A stretch of DNA of 64,000 nt from Pseudomonadota bacterium (GCA_963205315.1 CAUJIO010000013.1:1-64000), one strand, 5' to 3'. Shown: positions 17,472 to 25,923, counted from the first letter of the stretch. Numbers and translations are program-made. The notes: a model not told the origin generated them from the sequence alone.

Positions 17472-18650
17472 TCAGGCTGCACTGGCGTTGCGGTCGACAC
17501 CGCGAACCCCGGCATCAGCCCGCACCTTGCGCGGCGGCGCAAAGAACGGCCCATAGCCGTAGCGTCCGACCTGATTGGCGGCACTGGCCTGCTGCGGCGT
17601 TTCAATGCCAGACACGATCACATGAAACTGCATGGCGCGGGCATATTGCACGAACTCGCGCCAGGAAGGGGCCGGACCGAAGCCCGCGTCGGCTGCATGC
17701 GGCGGAAACGAGAGGAAGCGCACGCCGAGTTGGCGGAGGGAGGCGAGATCGAGGCCCGCCACCTGCACGTTGGAGAGCGCCAGCGTAGCGCCGAGCCGGC
17801 CGAGCCGCGCCAGATTCTCTATGCCGGTATTGCTGAGCTGGCCAAGCCCGCGATGATCGAACTCGAAAACGATGCCACCGGCGACATCGACATCACGCTC
17901 AAGATTGGCGACGACCCGGGTGGTGTCGTCGCGCGAGCCCAGCGTCGAAATGCCGATCGGCACGATGGCACGCATGCTGGGATTCCTGGCGCGCAGGCGG
18001 CGCAACACGGGGGCCACGAGCTTTACCATATGCGCATCGAGCGCCGGCCGCATGCCGCCCTGATCGGCCTTCTGCATCAGTTCGGTGTGGCGGACGACAT
18101 GGCCCTGGTCATCGGTGAGGTCGAGAAGGGCACGGTAGTGCGCGGTGACACCGCTTGCCAATTCGATGACCGGCTCGAGCAACAGTTCGAGATGCTCGCC
18201 GCCGATGCGTGGCAGGCCCTGGGCCGCAGCACTCTGGGACGAAGGCGCTGCAACGCCTTCAGCAGGCCGACTGACGGGCGCTTCGTTCTTCTGAATCAAC
18301 TGGCGAAGATTTTCGCCCATGGCGCGCACATCGGCCATGATCTGATCGAGCCTGCCAACTGGCAGCTTGGCCTGTACTGCAACGTCATCGAGTTTGGTCA
18401 TCGCCGCATCGACCTTGCGGCCGAGGTCGCGCAACCGGTCATACTGACGGCGGAGCCGGTCCTCTTGCTGCGAGACCCGATACAGGAGGGCGGCGGCGAC
18501 AGAAAAGATACCGATTCCCAAAATCAAAATGGCGCCGGCCACGATCTCCACGGGCAAGGTGCCGTTGGCGAGCAGATAAGTGGCGACACCTATCGCCAGC
18601 AGCGGAAACACGGCAAGGCCAATCAGCGCCGTAACACTCTGCCGTGACAT
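17472..18650 (-). CDS. Membrane protein with degenerate EAL domain
   Basis: A 392-residue protein. Two N-terminal membrane helices (about residues 5-25 and 32-55) are followed by a coiled-coil stretch to about 130 and a C-terminal EAL-type domain. The catalytic EAL/ExLxR signature is replaced by LLLEPVIEL, and the usual metal-site residues are not evident; the domain is therefore probably not a c-di-GMP hydrolase but may bind ligand or act in scaffolding. I start at the ATG at 18650, preceded by GGGGGCGG; a GTG at 18680 is possible. It heads the run to the HAD gene and ribF. Confidence 0.8.
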   Translation of the reverse strand: MSRQSVTALIGLAVFPLLAIGVATYLLANGTLPVEIVAGAILILGIGIFSVAAALLYRVSQQEDRLRRQYDRLRDLGRKVDAAMTKLDDVAVQAKLPVGRLDQIMADVRAMGENLRQLIQKNEAPVSRPAEGVAAPSSQSAAAQGLPRIGGEHLELLLEPVIELASGVTAHYRALLDLTDDQGHVVRHTELMQKADQGGMRPALDAHMVKLVAPVLRRLRARNPSMRAIVPIGISTLGSRDDTTRVVANLERDVDVAGGIVFEFDHRGLGQLSNTGIENLARLGRLGATLALSNVQVAGLDLASLRQLGVRFLSFPPHAADAGFGPAPSWREFVQYARAMQFHVIVSGIETPQQASAANQVGRYGYGPFFAPPRKVRADAGVRGVDRNASAA

Positions 18651-18687
18651 TGCCGCAACCGCCCCCTTCGTCCTGCCCACGAATCAA

Positions 18688-18710
18688 CAGGCCGGAGAGT
18701 AACGCACTTT
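18688..18710. repeat. 23-bp exact repeat, copy 1
   Basis: The 23 bases beginning CAGGCCGGAGAGTAACGCAC occur again at 19898-19920 on the same strand. Read on the minus strand, each copy lies downstream of a GGCC-armed hairpin that follows a PEP-CTERM-type gene. Read as protein on the minus strand both give KVRYSPA, near a stop. Copy 1 is just upstream of the EAL gene. Confidence 0.7.
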
Positions 18711-18793
18711 CGGGCTGCTGGCATCCTACTTAGTCAAATCAATAGTTTGATCCGCCTCTGCGGTGATGGCTTGACAATCGGCCAAACTGAAAT

Positions 18794-18817
18794 GGCCACC
18801 CCGGTCCCGGGGTGGCC
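18794..18817 (-). terminator. Terminator-like hairpin after the DUF1194 gene
   Basis: Perfect 11-base arms GGCCACCCCGG / CCGGGGTGGCC with a 2-base spacer (a 9-base stem with a larger loop in practice), 28 bases past the stop of the minus-strand DUF1194 gene. On that strand it is followed by ATTTCAGTTT, a weak U-rich run. Confidence 0.65.
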
Positions 18818-18845
18818 GCATCATTTCGGATGACGCCGGAAAGAC

Positions 18846-19676
18846 CTAGGCGGATGCCGCCGCCTTCTGCTTGCGCCGCCAGCCCATGAAGCCAAATGCA
18901 CCAAGGCCTGACGCCAGCAATGGCAGTGCTGCGGGGGCGGGAACCGGATTGATCTCAGCCACGATCTTGTCCTTGATCGCCCCTGAGAAACCGCCGAAAT
19001 CCTCGGTGAATTTCACGAAGCTGCCGCTGCCGCCAATCATGTTGGTCTGCGCATACAAGACTGCGTCGATCACATCTGCGGGGTCGTTGCCAAAGAAGTC
19101 ACGATCATCGAGGACCAGCGCGTTGATCTGGTCGACGCCTGCGATCAGCGCATTGTCGCGGGCCGCCTGAAGAGTCGTGCACACGGCATCAGACGAGCCA
19201 CAACCATCGATGGATTGGGCGCCCTCCGTCACGATGTCGATGGATTGCCTCAGGCTATCAATATCGTTGCCGAACAGCCAGCTGACTGCCGCATCGTAGG
19301 CCGCAGAGGTTCCATCCTCGAAACCCACGATGCCCGGGTCCGGCCGGATCAGAGCTTCCACGGCGTCGGCAAAGGCATTGCCCGATACCGCGTCCGAAAT
19401 GATCGTCCAGGGCGTCGCCTGCACCGGCGTACTGGCAAAGAACCCCAGCGTGACGGCGATCTGGCCAATCGATCCGGACTGGATCTTGGCGATGACCGAC
19501 GCATCGCGAAATGCCTCTGCGAAGCCCGTCAGCATGAAATTGAAATCAGTGGCGTCGACACTGCCGGAAACGTCATTCATGAAGACGATTTCCTGGTCAA
19601 CGGTGACTGCGGAAGCGGTCCCGGCAGAAGCCCACAAGGCCAGCGCCGATACAAAGGCGAACTTTGATGCACGCAT
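18846..19676 (-). CDS. DUF1194 secreted protein with PEP-CTERM-type sorting tail
   Basis: A 276-residue exported protein. A signal peptide (to about AVTVD) is followed by a von-Willebrand-A-like DUF1194 domain: IVFMNDVSGSVDATDFNFM near the start contains a DxSGS MIDAS-type metal motif. The C-terminus has the tripartite tail NPVPAPAALPLLASGLGAFG, one helix and then WRRKQK, a PEP-CTERM-like signal cut by an exosortase. GGAG is 6 bases before the ATG at 19676. No exosortase gene is in the window. Confidence 0.85.
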   Translation of the reverse strand: MRASKFAFVSALALWASAGTASAVTVDQEIVFMNDVSGSVDATDFNFMLTGFAEAFRDASVIAKIQSGSIGQIAVTLGFFASTPVQATPWTIISDAVSGNAFADAVEALIRPDPGIVGFEDGTSAAYDAAVSWLFGNDIDSLRQSIDIVTEGAQSIDGCGSSDAVCTTLQAARDNALIAGVDQINALVLDDRDFFGNDPADVIDAVLYAQTNMIGGSGSFVKFTEDFGGFSGAIKDKIVAEINPVPAPAALPLLASGLGAFGFMGWRRKQKAAASA

Positions 19677-19897
19677 TTCCATCTCCTGTCAGCTCGGGTT
19701 TGAGTAGGAAGACGCAAAGCATGAAGGGTAAGGAGTTCCTCTCATGTCATGCGACGTCGTGGAGGCCCCGATGGAAACACTAAAGAGCTGCTGCCTCTAC
19801 GTCAATCAATTTTACAACCTCAAGCAACATTAGCGTTAAGATTACACGTTAACCATGTCCACTGACGGACCCGATCTAAGTTGGCTGAGCAAAAAAT

Positions 19898-19920
19898 CAG
19901 GCCGGAGAGTAACGCACTTT
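19898..19920. repeat. 23-bp exact repeat, copy 2
   Basis: This is an identical copy of 18688-18710. On the minus strand it lies about 100 bases after the terminator hairpin of the second PEP-CTERM-type gene, mirroring the arrangement of copy 1 after the first. Confidence 0.7.
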
Positions 19921-20020
19921 GAACTCCCGTGACATCGCGCCCGAACAAACAAAGCTTGCGCCAATCCTCACCGCTGCCCACTGGGCGCGTTCCCGAGCCC
20001 GGCCATCGCAGCCCCCGAAC

Positions 20021-20050
20021 AAAAACGGCCACCTCGACGCGGAGATGGCC
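20021..20050 (-). terminator. Rho-independent terminator of the VPLPA-tail gene
   Basis: On the minus strand, arms GGCCATCTC and GAGGTGGCC (one mismatch) are followed at once by GTTTTTG, a classic intrinsic terminator. It sits 31 bases past the stop of the gene at 20081. Confidence 0.8.
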
Positions 20051-20080
20051 GCAAATTGTCGGAATGCCTTCTTGCCGTGG

Positions 20081-20641
20081 TCAGGCGATGGCGCGCTGGG
20101 CCTGCTTCTTGCGCCGCCGCCCGGCGAGGCCAAGACCCGCAAGTCCGGCGGCCAAGAGCGGCAAGGTTGCCGGAAGCGGAACAGGGGCGGGCGAATGGTC
20201 CGACACCATGCTGATGACAACAGGCCCTTGCCTCGTTTGCTGTAGTAGCGAAGTGCCCAGGGCCAGAGTCACGTTGAGAACCGGCATTGGCCCTTTGAAG
20301 GTGCCCACGGTGCCGGCGATCAGGCCGCCAGTGCTATTGTAGAGGATCAAACCGATCGCACCAGCAATAAGTGCGTTCTGGGCTTTTATCTGGAAGGTAC
20401 AAGTACCGCGCGAAATCAGCGCGATGCTGCCAGCCGAGAATCCGGCGAAATCCGCCACTGAGCAACCGAACGACGGCACAGCGGAGAGACTTCCCGTGGC
20501 GCTGCCATCAACCTGCGAATTGTCGGTGGCACTAAATGCACCAAAATCGGCGCCGAATACATAATTGATCGCACTGGGCGACGTTTGCTGGAGGCTGAAG
20601 GTCGAAGCCATCGCTGGCACCGCCAGCATATTCACTGCCAA
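20081..20641 (-). CDS. Secreted protein with VPLPA-CTERM tail (signal peptide apparently frameshifted)
   Basis: A 186-residue frame. The middle resembles a PA (protease-associated) domain: FAGFSAGSIALISRGTCTF...KAQNALIAGAIGLILYN. The tail PVPLPATLPLLAAGLAGLG plus RRRKK is a VPLPA-CTERM sorting signal. The frame itself begins at a poor TTG at 20641 with no ribosome site. Removing one C from the CCC at 20649-20651 joins it to the ATG at 20666, which has GAAGGA upstream, and gives a full signal peptide (MWKLAGLALAVNML...AMA). So either a sequencing error or a recent frameshift is present. Confidence 0.75.
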   Translation of the reverse strand: MAVNMLAVPAMASTFSLQQTSPSAINYVFGADFGAFSATDNSQVDGSATGSLSAVPSFGCSVADFAGFSAGSIALISRGTCTFQIKAQNALIAGAIGLILYNSTGGLIAGTVGTFKGPMPVLNVTLALGTSLLQQTRQGPVVISMVSDHSPAPVPLPATLPLLAAGLAGLGLAGRRRKKQAQRAIA

Positions 20642-20825
20642 GGCAAGGCCCGGCTAATTTCCACATGATGGCATCCTTCACTTGATCAAAAAATGCAATG
20701 AAACACAGGGTTAACAGAGAGTCAACGCAGCAGGCAGACGGAGCCGGTCGCTCGCGGCGGCAAATAAGAGCCGAGGTGCAAGTCGGCACCTCGGCTTCTT
20801 ACTGTTTGCTGCGTGGGTTACGAGT

Positions 20826-22184
20826 TTACGTTACGGATGCCAGGATCTTGGGCATCTTGTCGGAGAAGATCTCGTCGATCTGGTTCTCGGTGATCATCAA
20901 GGGCGGCGACAGGGCAATGGTGTCGGCGGTAATGCGAATCATCATGCCGGCATCATGGAACCCGTTCTCCATGGCCTTGTAGGCGCGAAGGCCGGGCGAG
21001 CCCTCAACCGGCTTCAGGTCGATGGCAGCCACCAGGCCGATGGTGCGGATGTCCTCGACCAGCGGATGGCCCTTGAGCGTGAAGGCGGCGTCGGCCCAAA
21101 CGTTTTCGAGCTTCTTGGCGTTTTCGAAGAGCTTCTCGTCACGATAGAGATCCATGGTCGCGACACCGGCGGCGGCCGCCATCGGGTGGCCGGTGTAGGT
21201 GTAGCCGTGGAACAGCTCGATGACGTGGTCGGGGCCATTCATGAACTGGTCGTAGATGCCCTGGCGCACCATGCAGCCGCCCATCGGCACGGTGCCGGAG
21301 GTGACGCCCTTGGCAAAGGTCAGGATATCGGGCGTGACGCCGAAACGCTCGGCGGCGAAGGCATGGCCCAAGCGGCCGAAGCCGGTGATGACTTCGTCGA
21401 AAATCAGCAGGATGCCATGCTTGGTGCAGATCTCGCGCAGGCGCTTCAGGTAACCCTTGGGCGGCGGCAGCACGCCAGTGGAGCCGGCCATCGGCTCGAC
21501 GATGACGGCGGCGATGGTCGAGGCATCGTGCAGCGCGACGAGACGCTCGAGGTCATCCGCCAGATGTGCGCCCCATTCCGGTTCGCCACGGGTGAAGGCC
21601 TGTTCCTTGCGATTATAGGTATGCGGCAGGTGATCGACACCGGCCAGCATGGCGCCGAACCACTTGCGATTGGCGACCATGCCGCCGACCGAGATGCCGC
21701 CGAAGTTCACGCCGTGATAGCCACGCTCGCGGCCGATCAGACGGGTGCGGCTGGCCTCGCCGCGGGCGCGGTGATAGGCGAGCGCGATCTTCAGCGCGGT
21801 GTCGGCGGCCTCCGAGCCGGAGTTGCAGAAGAACGCATAGTTGAGGTCGCCCGGCGCCATGGTGGCGAGGCGCGAGGCCAGTTCGAACACCTTGGGATGG
21901 CCGAACTGGAAGGTGGGCGCGAAGTCCAGTTCGGCGGCGGATTTCTGGATCGCCTGAACGATCGGCTCGCGGCAGTGGCCAGCGTTGGAGCACCAGAGGC
22001 CGGCAGAGCCATCGAGAATGGGACGGCCCGTCATATCGTAGTAATGCATGTCCTTGGCGCGGGCGATCATGCGCGGGCGCTTCTTGAACGCCCGGTTGGG
22101 GGTGAAGCCCATCCAGAACGGCTCAAGATTGTTGGGCGAAGGCTCCCAGGCTGTGGCGCCTGCCAGATTCGTCGGCTTGTTCAT
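20826..22184 (-). CDS. Omega-amino acid:pyruvate aminotransferase (class III)
   Basis: A 452-residue PLP enzyme. It shows FFCNSGSEAADTALK (phosphate contact), the conserved D of LLIFDEVITGFGRLG and the Schiff-base lysine in LTFAKGVTSG. It is closest in look to beta-alanine:pyruvate transaminases (MGFTPNRAFKKRPRM start, and YTYTGHPMAAAAG), which convert beta-alanine and pyruvate to malonate semialdehyde and alanine. The ATG at 22184 has GAGGAG upstream. A polyamine-type transporter lies 4 kb away but not in the same operon. The substrate is inferred. Confidence 0.92.
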   Translation of the reverse strand: MNKPTNLAGATAWEPSPNNLEPFWMGFTPNRAFKKRPRMIARAKDMHYYDMTGRPILDGSAGLWCSNAGHCREPIVQAIQKSAAELDFAPTFQFGHPKVFELASRLATMAPGDLNYAFFCNSGSEAADTALKIALAYHRARGEASRTRLIGRERGYHGVNFGGISVGGMVANRKWFGAMLAGVDHLPHTYNRKEQAFTRGEPEWGAHLADDLERLVALHDASTIAAVIVEPMAGSTGVLPPPKGYLKRLREICTKHGILLIFDEVITGFGRLGHAFAAERFGVTPDILTFAKGVTSGTVPMGGCMVRQGIYDQFMNGPDHVIELFHGYTYTGHPMAAAAGVATMDLYRDEKLFENAKKLENVWADAAFTLKGHPLVEDIRTIGLVAAIDLKPVEGSPGLRAYKAMENGFHDAGMMIRITADTIALSPPLMITENQIDEIFSDKMPKILASVT

Positions 22185-22381
22185 CAGTGTAACTCCTCGG
22201 AAGCGATGATCCCTGATAGCAGACAGGGCCACTGCCAGGAAATGCACCAGCTTGCGGCGTTGCCGGGAGCCAGTTGCACCGGCATCTCCGCCCTTGTGGA
22301 TTCGGCGGTTTGCGGATTGTCATTGTGGATCGCATCTTCTAGTCTCCGCCGCGGGCGATCGAACGAAGCGGCGGGGATTCC

Positions 22382-23254
22382 ATGATAACCGGACTGAAAG
22401 CATCTGTGGCGGCCTTGCTGCTTGTTGCGGCCAGCGCCGTGACGGCTTCGGGCCAGGACATCGAAACCCGTGGCGGCCATTGCAACGATACGTATTTCGG
22501 CTCGGATGGCGGGGGGCTGACCGGCTGCATCGAATATGCGCTGCGGTGGGACGAAGACGTCATCGGCATCGGCATCTTCGGTGTCGAGCCGGAGCAGCTT
22601 GGCAAAGGCAGGTCCCGCGATCCGCTGGAAAGCCTGTCGCGGATCAATGCCTGGTACGGGCGGGCCTTCGATACGCCGGAGATGGATTATTTTCTCGGCG
22701 CCCGGGCCGGAATCGAGGGCGGCGTCGCCGATGACATCGGCCGCGAACTTCAGGAAATTATCCACAGCCTGATCGGCGAGAACAACCAGAAGAACCGCAG
22801 CACGCACGACACAAAGCTCATCGCCGGTGTATCCGGCTGGGCGCGCAAGGACTATCTGCTGTCCGAAAGCGAAAGCTGGAGGACGGCGCTGGTGCCCTAT
22901 GGCCACGCGGCGCTGGGTAACGACACGATCGAGGCCGGCGGTGGCCTGATGTTGGCGCTGCAGCCGGCCGACGACTCCAGACCTCTGGCACTGCTGCTGC
23001 CGAAGAACGGCGCCTATGCGCCAACATTCGGCGGCGACGGCATCGGCGTGTTCGCAGGGGCGCGGGCTGTGGCACTGGAAACGCTTTACGGCAATGACCA
23101 GGAGGCGTTCATCGCCGAGGCGGGCGTGACGGCACAGGCGACGTTCTTTGAATTCGCCGTCGTCGGCTTGTCGGCGTCCTGCACCAACAAGCCCTATCAG
23201 GGGGCCCCAAATGCCGACTGCAATGCGACGTTCCAGTTGGGCGGGCAATTCTGA
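22382..23254 (+). CDS. Outer-membrane LpxR-like (DUF2219-like) protein
   Basis: A 290-residue exported protein: signal peptide to about ASGQ. An early CNDTYFGSDGGGLTGC segment is followed by FLGARAGIEGG and ELQEIIHSLIG, which match by eye the DUF2219/LpxR pattern (lipid A 3'-O-deacylase, an outer-membrane beta-barrel). The C-terminus ends in F, as beta-barrels often do (LGGQF). The full catalytic set of LpxR cannot be confirmed, so it may be an inactive relative. It is divergent from the aminotransferase. Confidence 0.55.
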   Translation: MITGLKASVAALLLVAASAVTASGQDIETRGGHCNDTYFGSDGGGLTGCIEYALRWDEDVIGIGIFGVEPEQLGKGRSRDPLESLSRINAWYGRAFDTPEMDYFLGARAGIEGGVADDIGRELQEIIHSLIGENNQKNRSTHDTKLIAGVSGWARKDYLLSESESWRTALVPYGHAALGNDTIEAGGGLMLALQPADDSRPLALLLPKNGAYAPTFGGDGIGVFAGARAVALETLYGNDQEAFIAEAGVTAQATFFEFAVVGLSASCTNKPYQGAPNADCNATFQLGGQF

Positions 23255-23326
23255 TCTGGCTTGCAGCCGATCAACCGTGATTGCGCGTGGCGGAGTGCAT
23301 GGTAAGACGGATCAACCTTCATTGCC

Positions 23327-24523
23327 GTGTGCGTTAATCGATTGAAACCGCGTCAGGTCCTGCGCCGCACTGTCTTTTATATTTCCGGATTCGATCCCCG
23401 GGGACCGCTGCACTATCACCGGCTTTATTCGGCCGAGGCGGCAAAGCAGTCCGCGGTGAACGGACAGGCGATGACGGTTTCAAAACGCCGCAACGAGGGA
23501 TCCCTGCAATCATTGTGGACCGTGGAGACTGGCACAACCACCACGCAGATCCGCTTCCTCCGCTACGAGGACATCGTGCGGAAGCAATGGCCGAAGAATG
23601 CCGCGGACATGTATCGCGGCATCGTGCGCTATTCCTGGCAATTCCTGCGCATGGGGGTGTTCGCCCGCATCTGGCGCAACAGCTGGCCGGGCTTTCTGGC
23701 GGTGATCTATCCGCCGGTGCTGCTGCTGGCGATGTTCCTCGCGGCGCTGCTGCTCGGCCTGGGGGCCGCAGCACTCGTGACGCCGTGGATCGGCAGCTTT
23801 GCCTATCTGGCGATTGCGGCAGTTCTCGCGCTGCCGTTTGCGATCTATCGTTTGCTAGAGATCGGCCTCAATGCCTTCTGGCTGGCGCGAAGCTGCACAT
23901 TTCTGGTTGATCGCGCCCTGGGCAATGTGCCGGGCATCGAGGACCGTTGCGCCGCCTTTGCCGACCTCGTCGCCAAGGCTGTGATCAGCGGCGAGAGTGA
24001 CGAGGTCCTGCTGGTGGGGCATAGCGTCGGGACGCACCTGGCCGTGACGGTGGCGGCCCGGACGCTCGACAAGATTGGTGCCAGCCACCGCTTCAGCCTC
24101 ATGACCCTAGGCCAGGCGATGGCGATGACACCCGACAGCGACGTGGCCCGGCAATTTCGCGCCGACCTGGCGACGCTCTCAGGCTCGGAGCAGGTTGACT
24201 GGATCGATGTCACGTCGGCTGTCGATGGCGCCTGCATCGCGCTGAGCGATCCGCTGGCACTCAGCGGCGTCAGCCGCGCAGATGGTTCGAGGGCGCAGCC
24301 GAAGCTGGTATCGGCACGCTTCAACAAGCTGTTTTCGCCTCAGACCTATGCGACGATACGGCGGGATTTCCTGCGGACGCATTTCCAGTATCTGATGGCA
24401 TCGGAACTTCCCGGTGACTACGATTACTTCCTGATCACCGCCGGAGACACCACATTGGCACAGCGGTTCGCCCATCTCGACAGCGTGACGGGCTTCAACC
24501 GCTTTCGCATGGGACAAACATGA
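23327..24523 (+). CDS. Membrane-anchored alpha/beta-hydrolase-like protein
   Basis: A 398-residue protein. Residues 14-25 read RTVFYISGFDPRG, two membrane helices lie at about 122-150 and 155-180, and then LLVGHSVGTHLAV (231-235, GxSxG with Ser233) marks a serine-hydrolase nucleophile elbow. A likely acid or histidine partner is not certain. It starts with GTG at 23327 with a weak ribosome site; a TTG at 23342 is possible. It overlaps the P450 gene by 4 bases, so the two should act together, perhaps on a lipid or ester substrate. Confidence 0.75.
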   Translation: MCVNRLKPRQVLRRTVFYISGFDPRGPLHYHRLYSAEAAKQSAVNGQAMTVSKRRNEGSLQSLWTVETGTTTTQIRFLRYEDIVRKQWPKNAADMYRGIVRYSWQFLRMGVFARIWRNSWPGFLAVIYPPVLLLAMFLAALLLGLGAAALVTPWIGSFAYLAIAAVLALPFAIYRLLEIGLNAFWLARSCTFLVDRALGNVPGIEDRCAAFADLVAKAVISGESDEVLLVGHSVGTHLAVTVAARTLDKIGASHRFSLMTLGQAMAMTPDSDVARQFRADLATLSGSEQVDWIDVTSAVDGACIALSDPLALSGVSRADGSRAQPKLVSARFNKLFSPQTYATIRRDFLRTHFQYLMASELPGDYDYFLITAGDTTLAQRFAHLDSVTGFNRFRMGQT

Positions 24524-25914
24524 GCCATTTCGTACCGCCCTACCCCAAGCCGATGACCAAGCGGTCCTGGGTCTTCCAGATGCTGCTGCGGCCATGGAAG
24601 TTCCTGCAATGGCGGACATGCTCCATCCGCTCGCTGTCGAACCGCGCGTATGACATGCATCTGGGCGAAATCCGACTGCCGCTGACGACCATCGTCATTC
24701 CCACCCAACCCGACATCGTCAAGCGCGTGCTGGTGGACGAGGCTGAGAAATTTCCCAAGAGCCGGATGATGGCCGACATGCTGGAAATGCTGCTCGGCGA
24801 CTCGATCTTCGTGTCGAATGGCGACGTATGGAAGCGGCAGCGGCGGATGATGAACCCGGCCTTCGAGCAGGCGCGCATCAAGGTGGTGTTCGACCTGATG
24901 CTCGATGCCGCCAACGCGCTGTTCGAACGCATGGACAAGCTGGCCGGGCAACCGGAAGCGGCGATCGATGCCGAGATGACGCACGTCACCGCTGACATCA
25001 TTTTCCGCACGATCTTCTCGCGCAGTTTCGAGGCCGAAGAGGCGATGCTGATCTACCGCGCTTTCAACGAATTCCAGGAAGCGGCCTATGCGCATGGGCT
25101 GGCGCGCACCGCCGGACTGCCGAACTGGGTCTCGTATTTCCAGTACCGCACCTCGCGGCGGACGGCGAAGGAGATCCGCGCCGTGCTCGATCCCATCGTC
25201 AAGGCGCGCTACGACAGTTTCCACGCGGGGGAACCGCAGACGCACAATGACATTCTGCAGTCCCTGGTTTCGGTAAAGGACGAGGTAACGGGCACGCATT
25301 TCGACCTGCGCGAATTGTGCGAGCAGGTGGCGATGCTGTTCCTCGCCGGGCATGAGACGTCCGCCGCGTCGCTGTCGTGGACGCTCTACCTGATCTCGAT
25401 GGATCAGGACATCCAGGAACGGATGTTCACGGAGGCGGAAGAAGTCCTGGGCGCGCGCGAACCGCAATTTTCGGATATCCGCAAGCTCAAGGTGTCACGC
25501 AACGCCTTCGACGAGACGTTGCGGCTTTATCCGCCCGTCGCCTTCATGCCGCGCGTCGCCGAGCATCAGTGCACGATGCGTGATAAGACGGTGGAAGCCG
25601 GCACCATTGTCTCGATTTCGCCGTGGGTCATCCACCGCCACCGCCGCTATTGGGCGCGGCCCGATGAATTCGATCCCGACCGCTTCGACGATCCGGCCAC
25701 GACGGAGGCACAGCGCAATTGCTACTTGCCGTTCAGCAAGGGCCAGCGCGTGTGCCTGGGTGCGGCTTTCGCGCAGCAGGAAGCGGTGATCATCCTGTCG
25801 GGACTGGTGCGCCGCTATCGATTTGACCAGGTCCCAGGGTTCGAGCCAAAACCGACGGGGCGCCTGACGGTGCGCTCGACCAATGGCATCAAGCTCAAGG
25901 TCACGAAGCGCTGA
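24520..25914 (+). CDS. Cytochrome P450
   Basis: A 464-residue monooxygenase, complete. The I-helix oxygen motif is AGHETS (276-281), the K-helix ExxR is E332-R335 (ETLRLYPP), and the haem loop is FSKGQRVCLG with the ligand Cys412. The N-terminus has no real membrane anchor, so it is probably soluble or peripheral. Redox partners are not in the window. It is translationally coupled to a membrane serine hydrolase and convergent with a TetR gene. The substrate is unknown; bacterial members of this type often act on fatty acids or terpenoids. Confidence 0.95.
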   Translation: MSHFVPPYPKPMTKRSWVFQMLLRPWKFLQWRTCSIRSLSNRAYDMHLGEIRLPLTTIVIPTQPDIVKRVLVDEAEKFPKSRMMADMLEMLLGDSIFVSNGDVWKRQRRMMNPAFEQARIKVVFDLMLDAANALFERMDKLAGQPEAAIDAEMTHVTADIIFRTIFSRSFEAEEAMLIYRAFNEFQEAAYAHGLARTAGLPNWVSYFQYRTSRRTAKEIRAVLDPIVKARYDSFHAGEPQTHNDILQSLVSVKDEVTGTHFDLRELCEQVAMLFLAGHETSAASLSWTLYLISMDQDIQERMFTEAEEVLGAREPQFSDIRKLKVSRNAFDETLRLYPPVAFMPRVAEHQCTMRDKTVEAGTIVSISPWVIHRHRRYWARPDEFDPDRFDDPATTEAQRNCYLPFSKGQRVCLGAAFAQQEAVIILSGLVRRYRFDQVPGFEPKPTGRLTVRSTNGIKLKVTKR

Positions 25915-25923
25915 AGCACAACG

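Larger units (their letters stand above)
19677..20080. other. 404-base intergenic region between two PEP-CTERM-type genes
   Basis: It holds the leader and promoter of the DUF1194 gene (an AT-rich part at about 19780-19860), copy 2 of the 23-bp repeat (19898-19920) and the terminator of the downstream-oriented neighbour (20021-20050). Minus-strand frames that cross it have no signal, no ribosome site and no recognisable domain. I see no RNA gene. Confidence 0.6.

Noticed and set aside
19820-20220. Minus-strand small frames in the 404-base gap, one ending KVRYSPA
   Set aside because: They have no signal peptide, no ribosome site and no recognised family. The stop coincides with the 23-bp repeat, so it was recorded only as a repeat.
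20955-22385. Plus-strand open frame of 476 codons
   Set aside because: It is antisense to the aminotransferase gene, with no domain and a low-complexity look.
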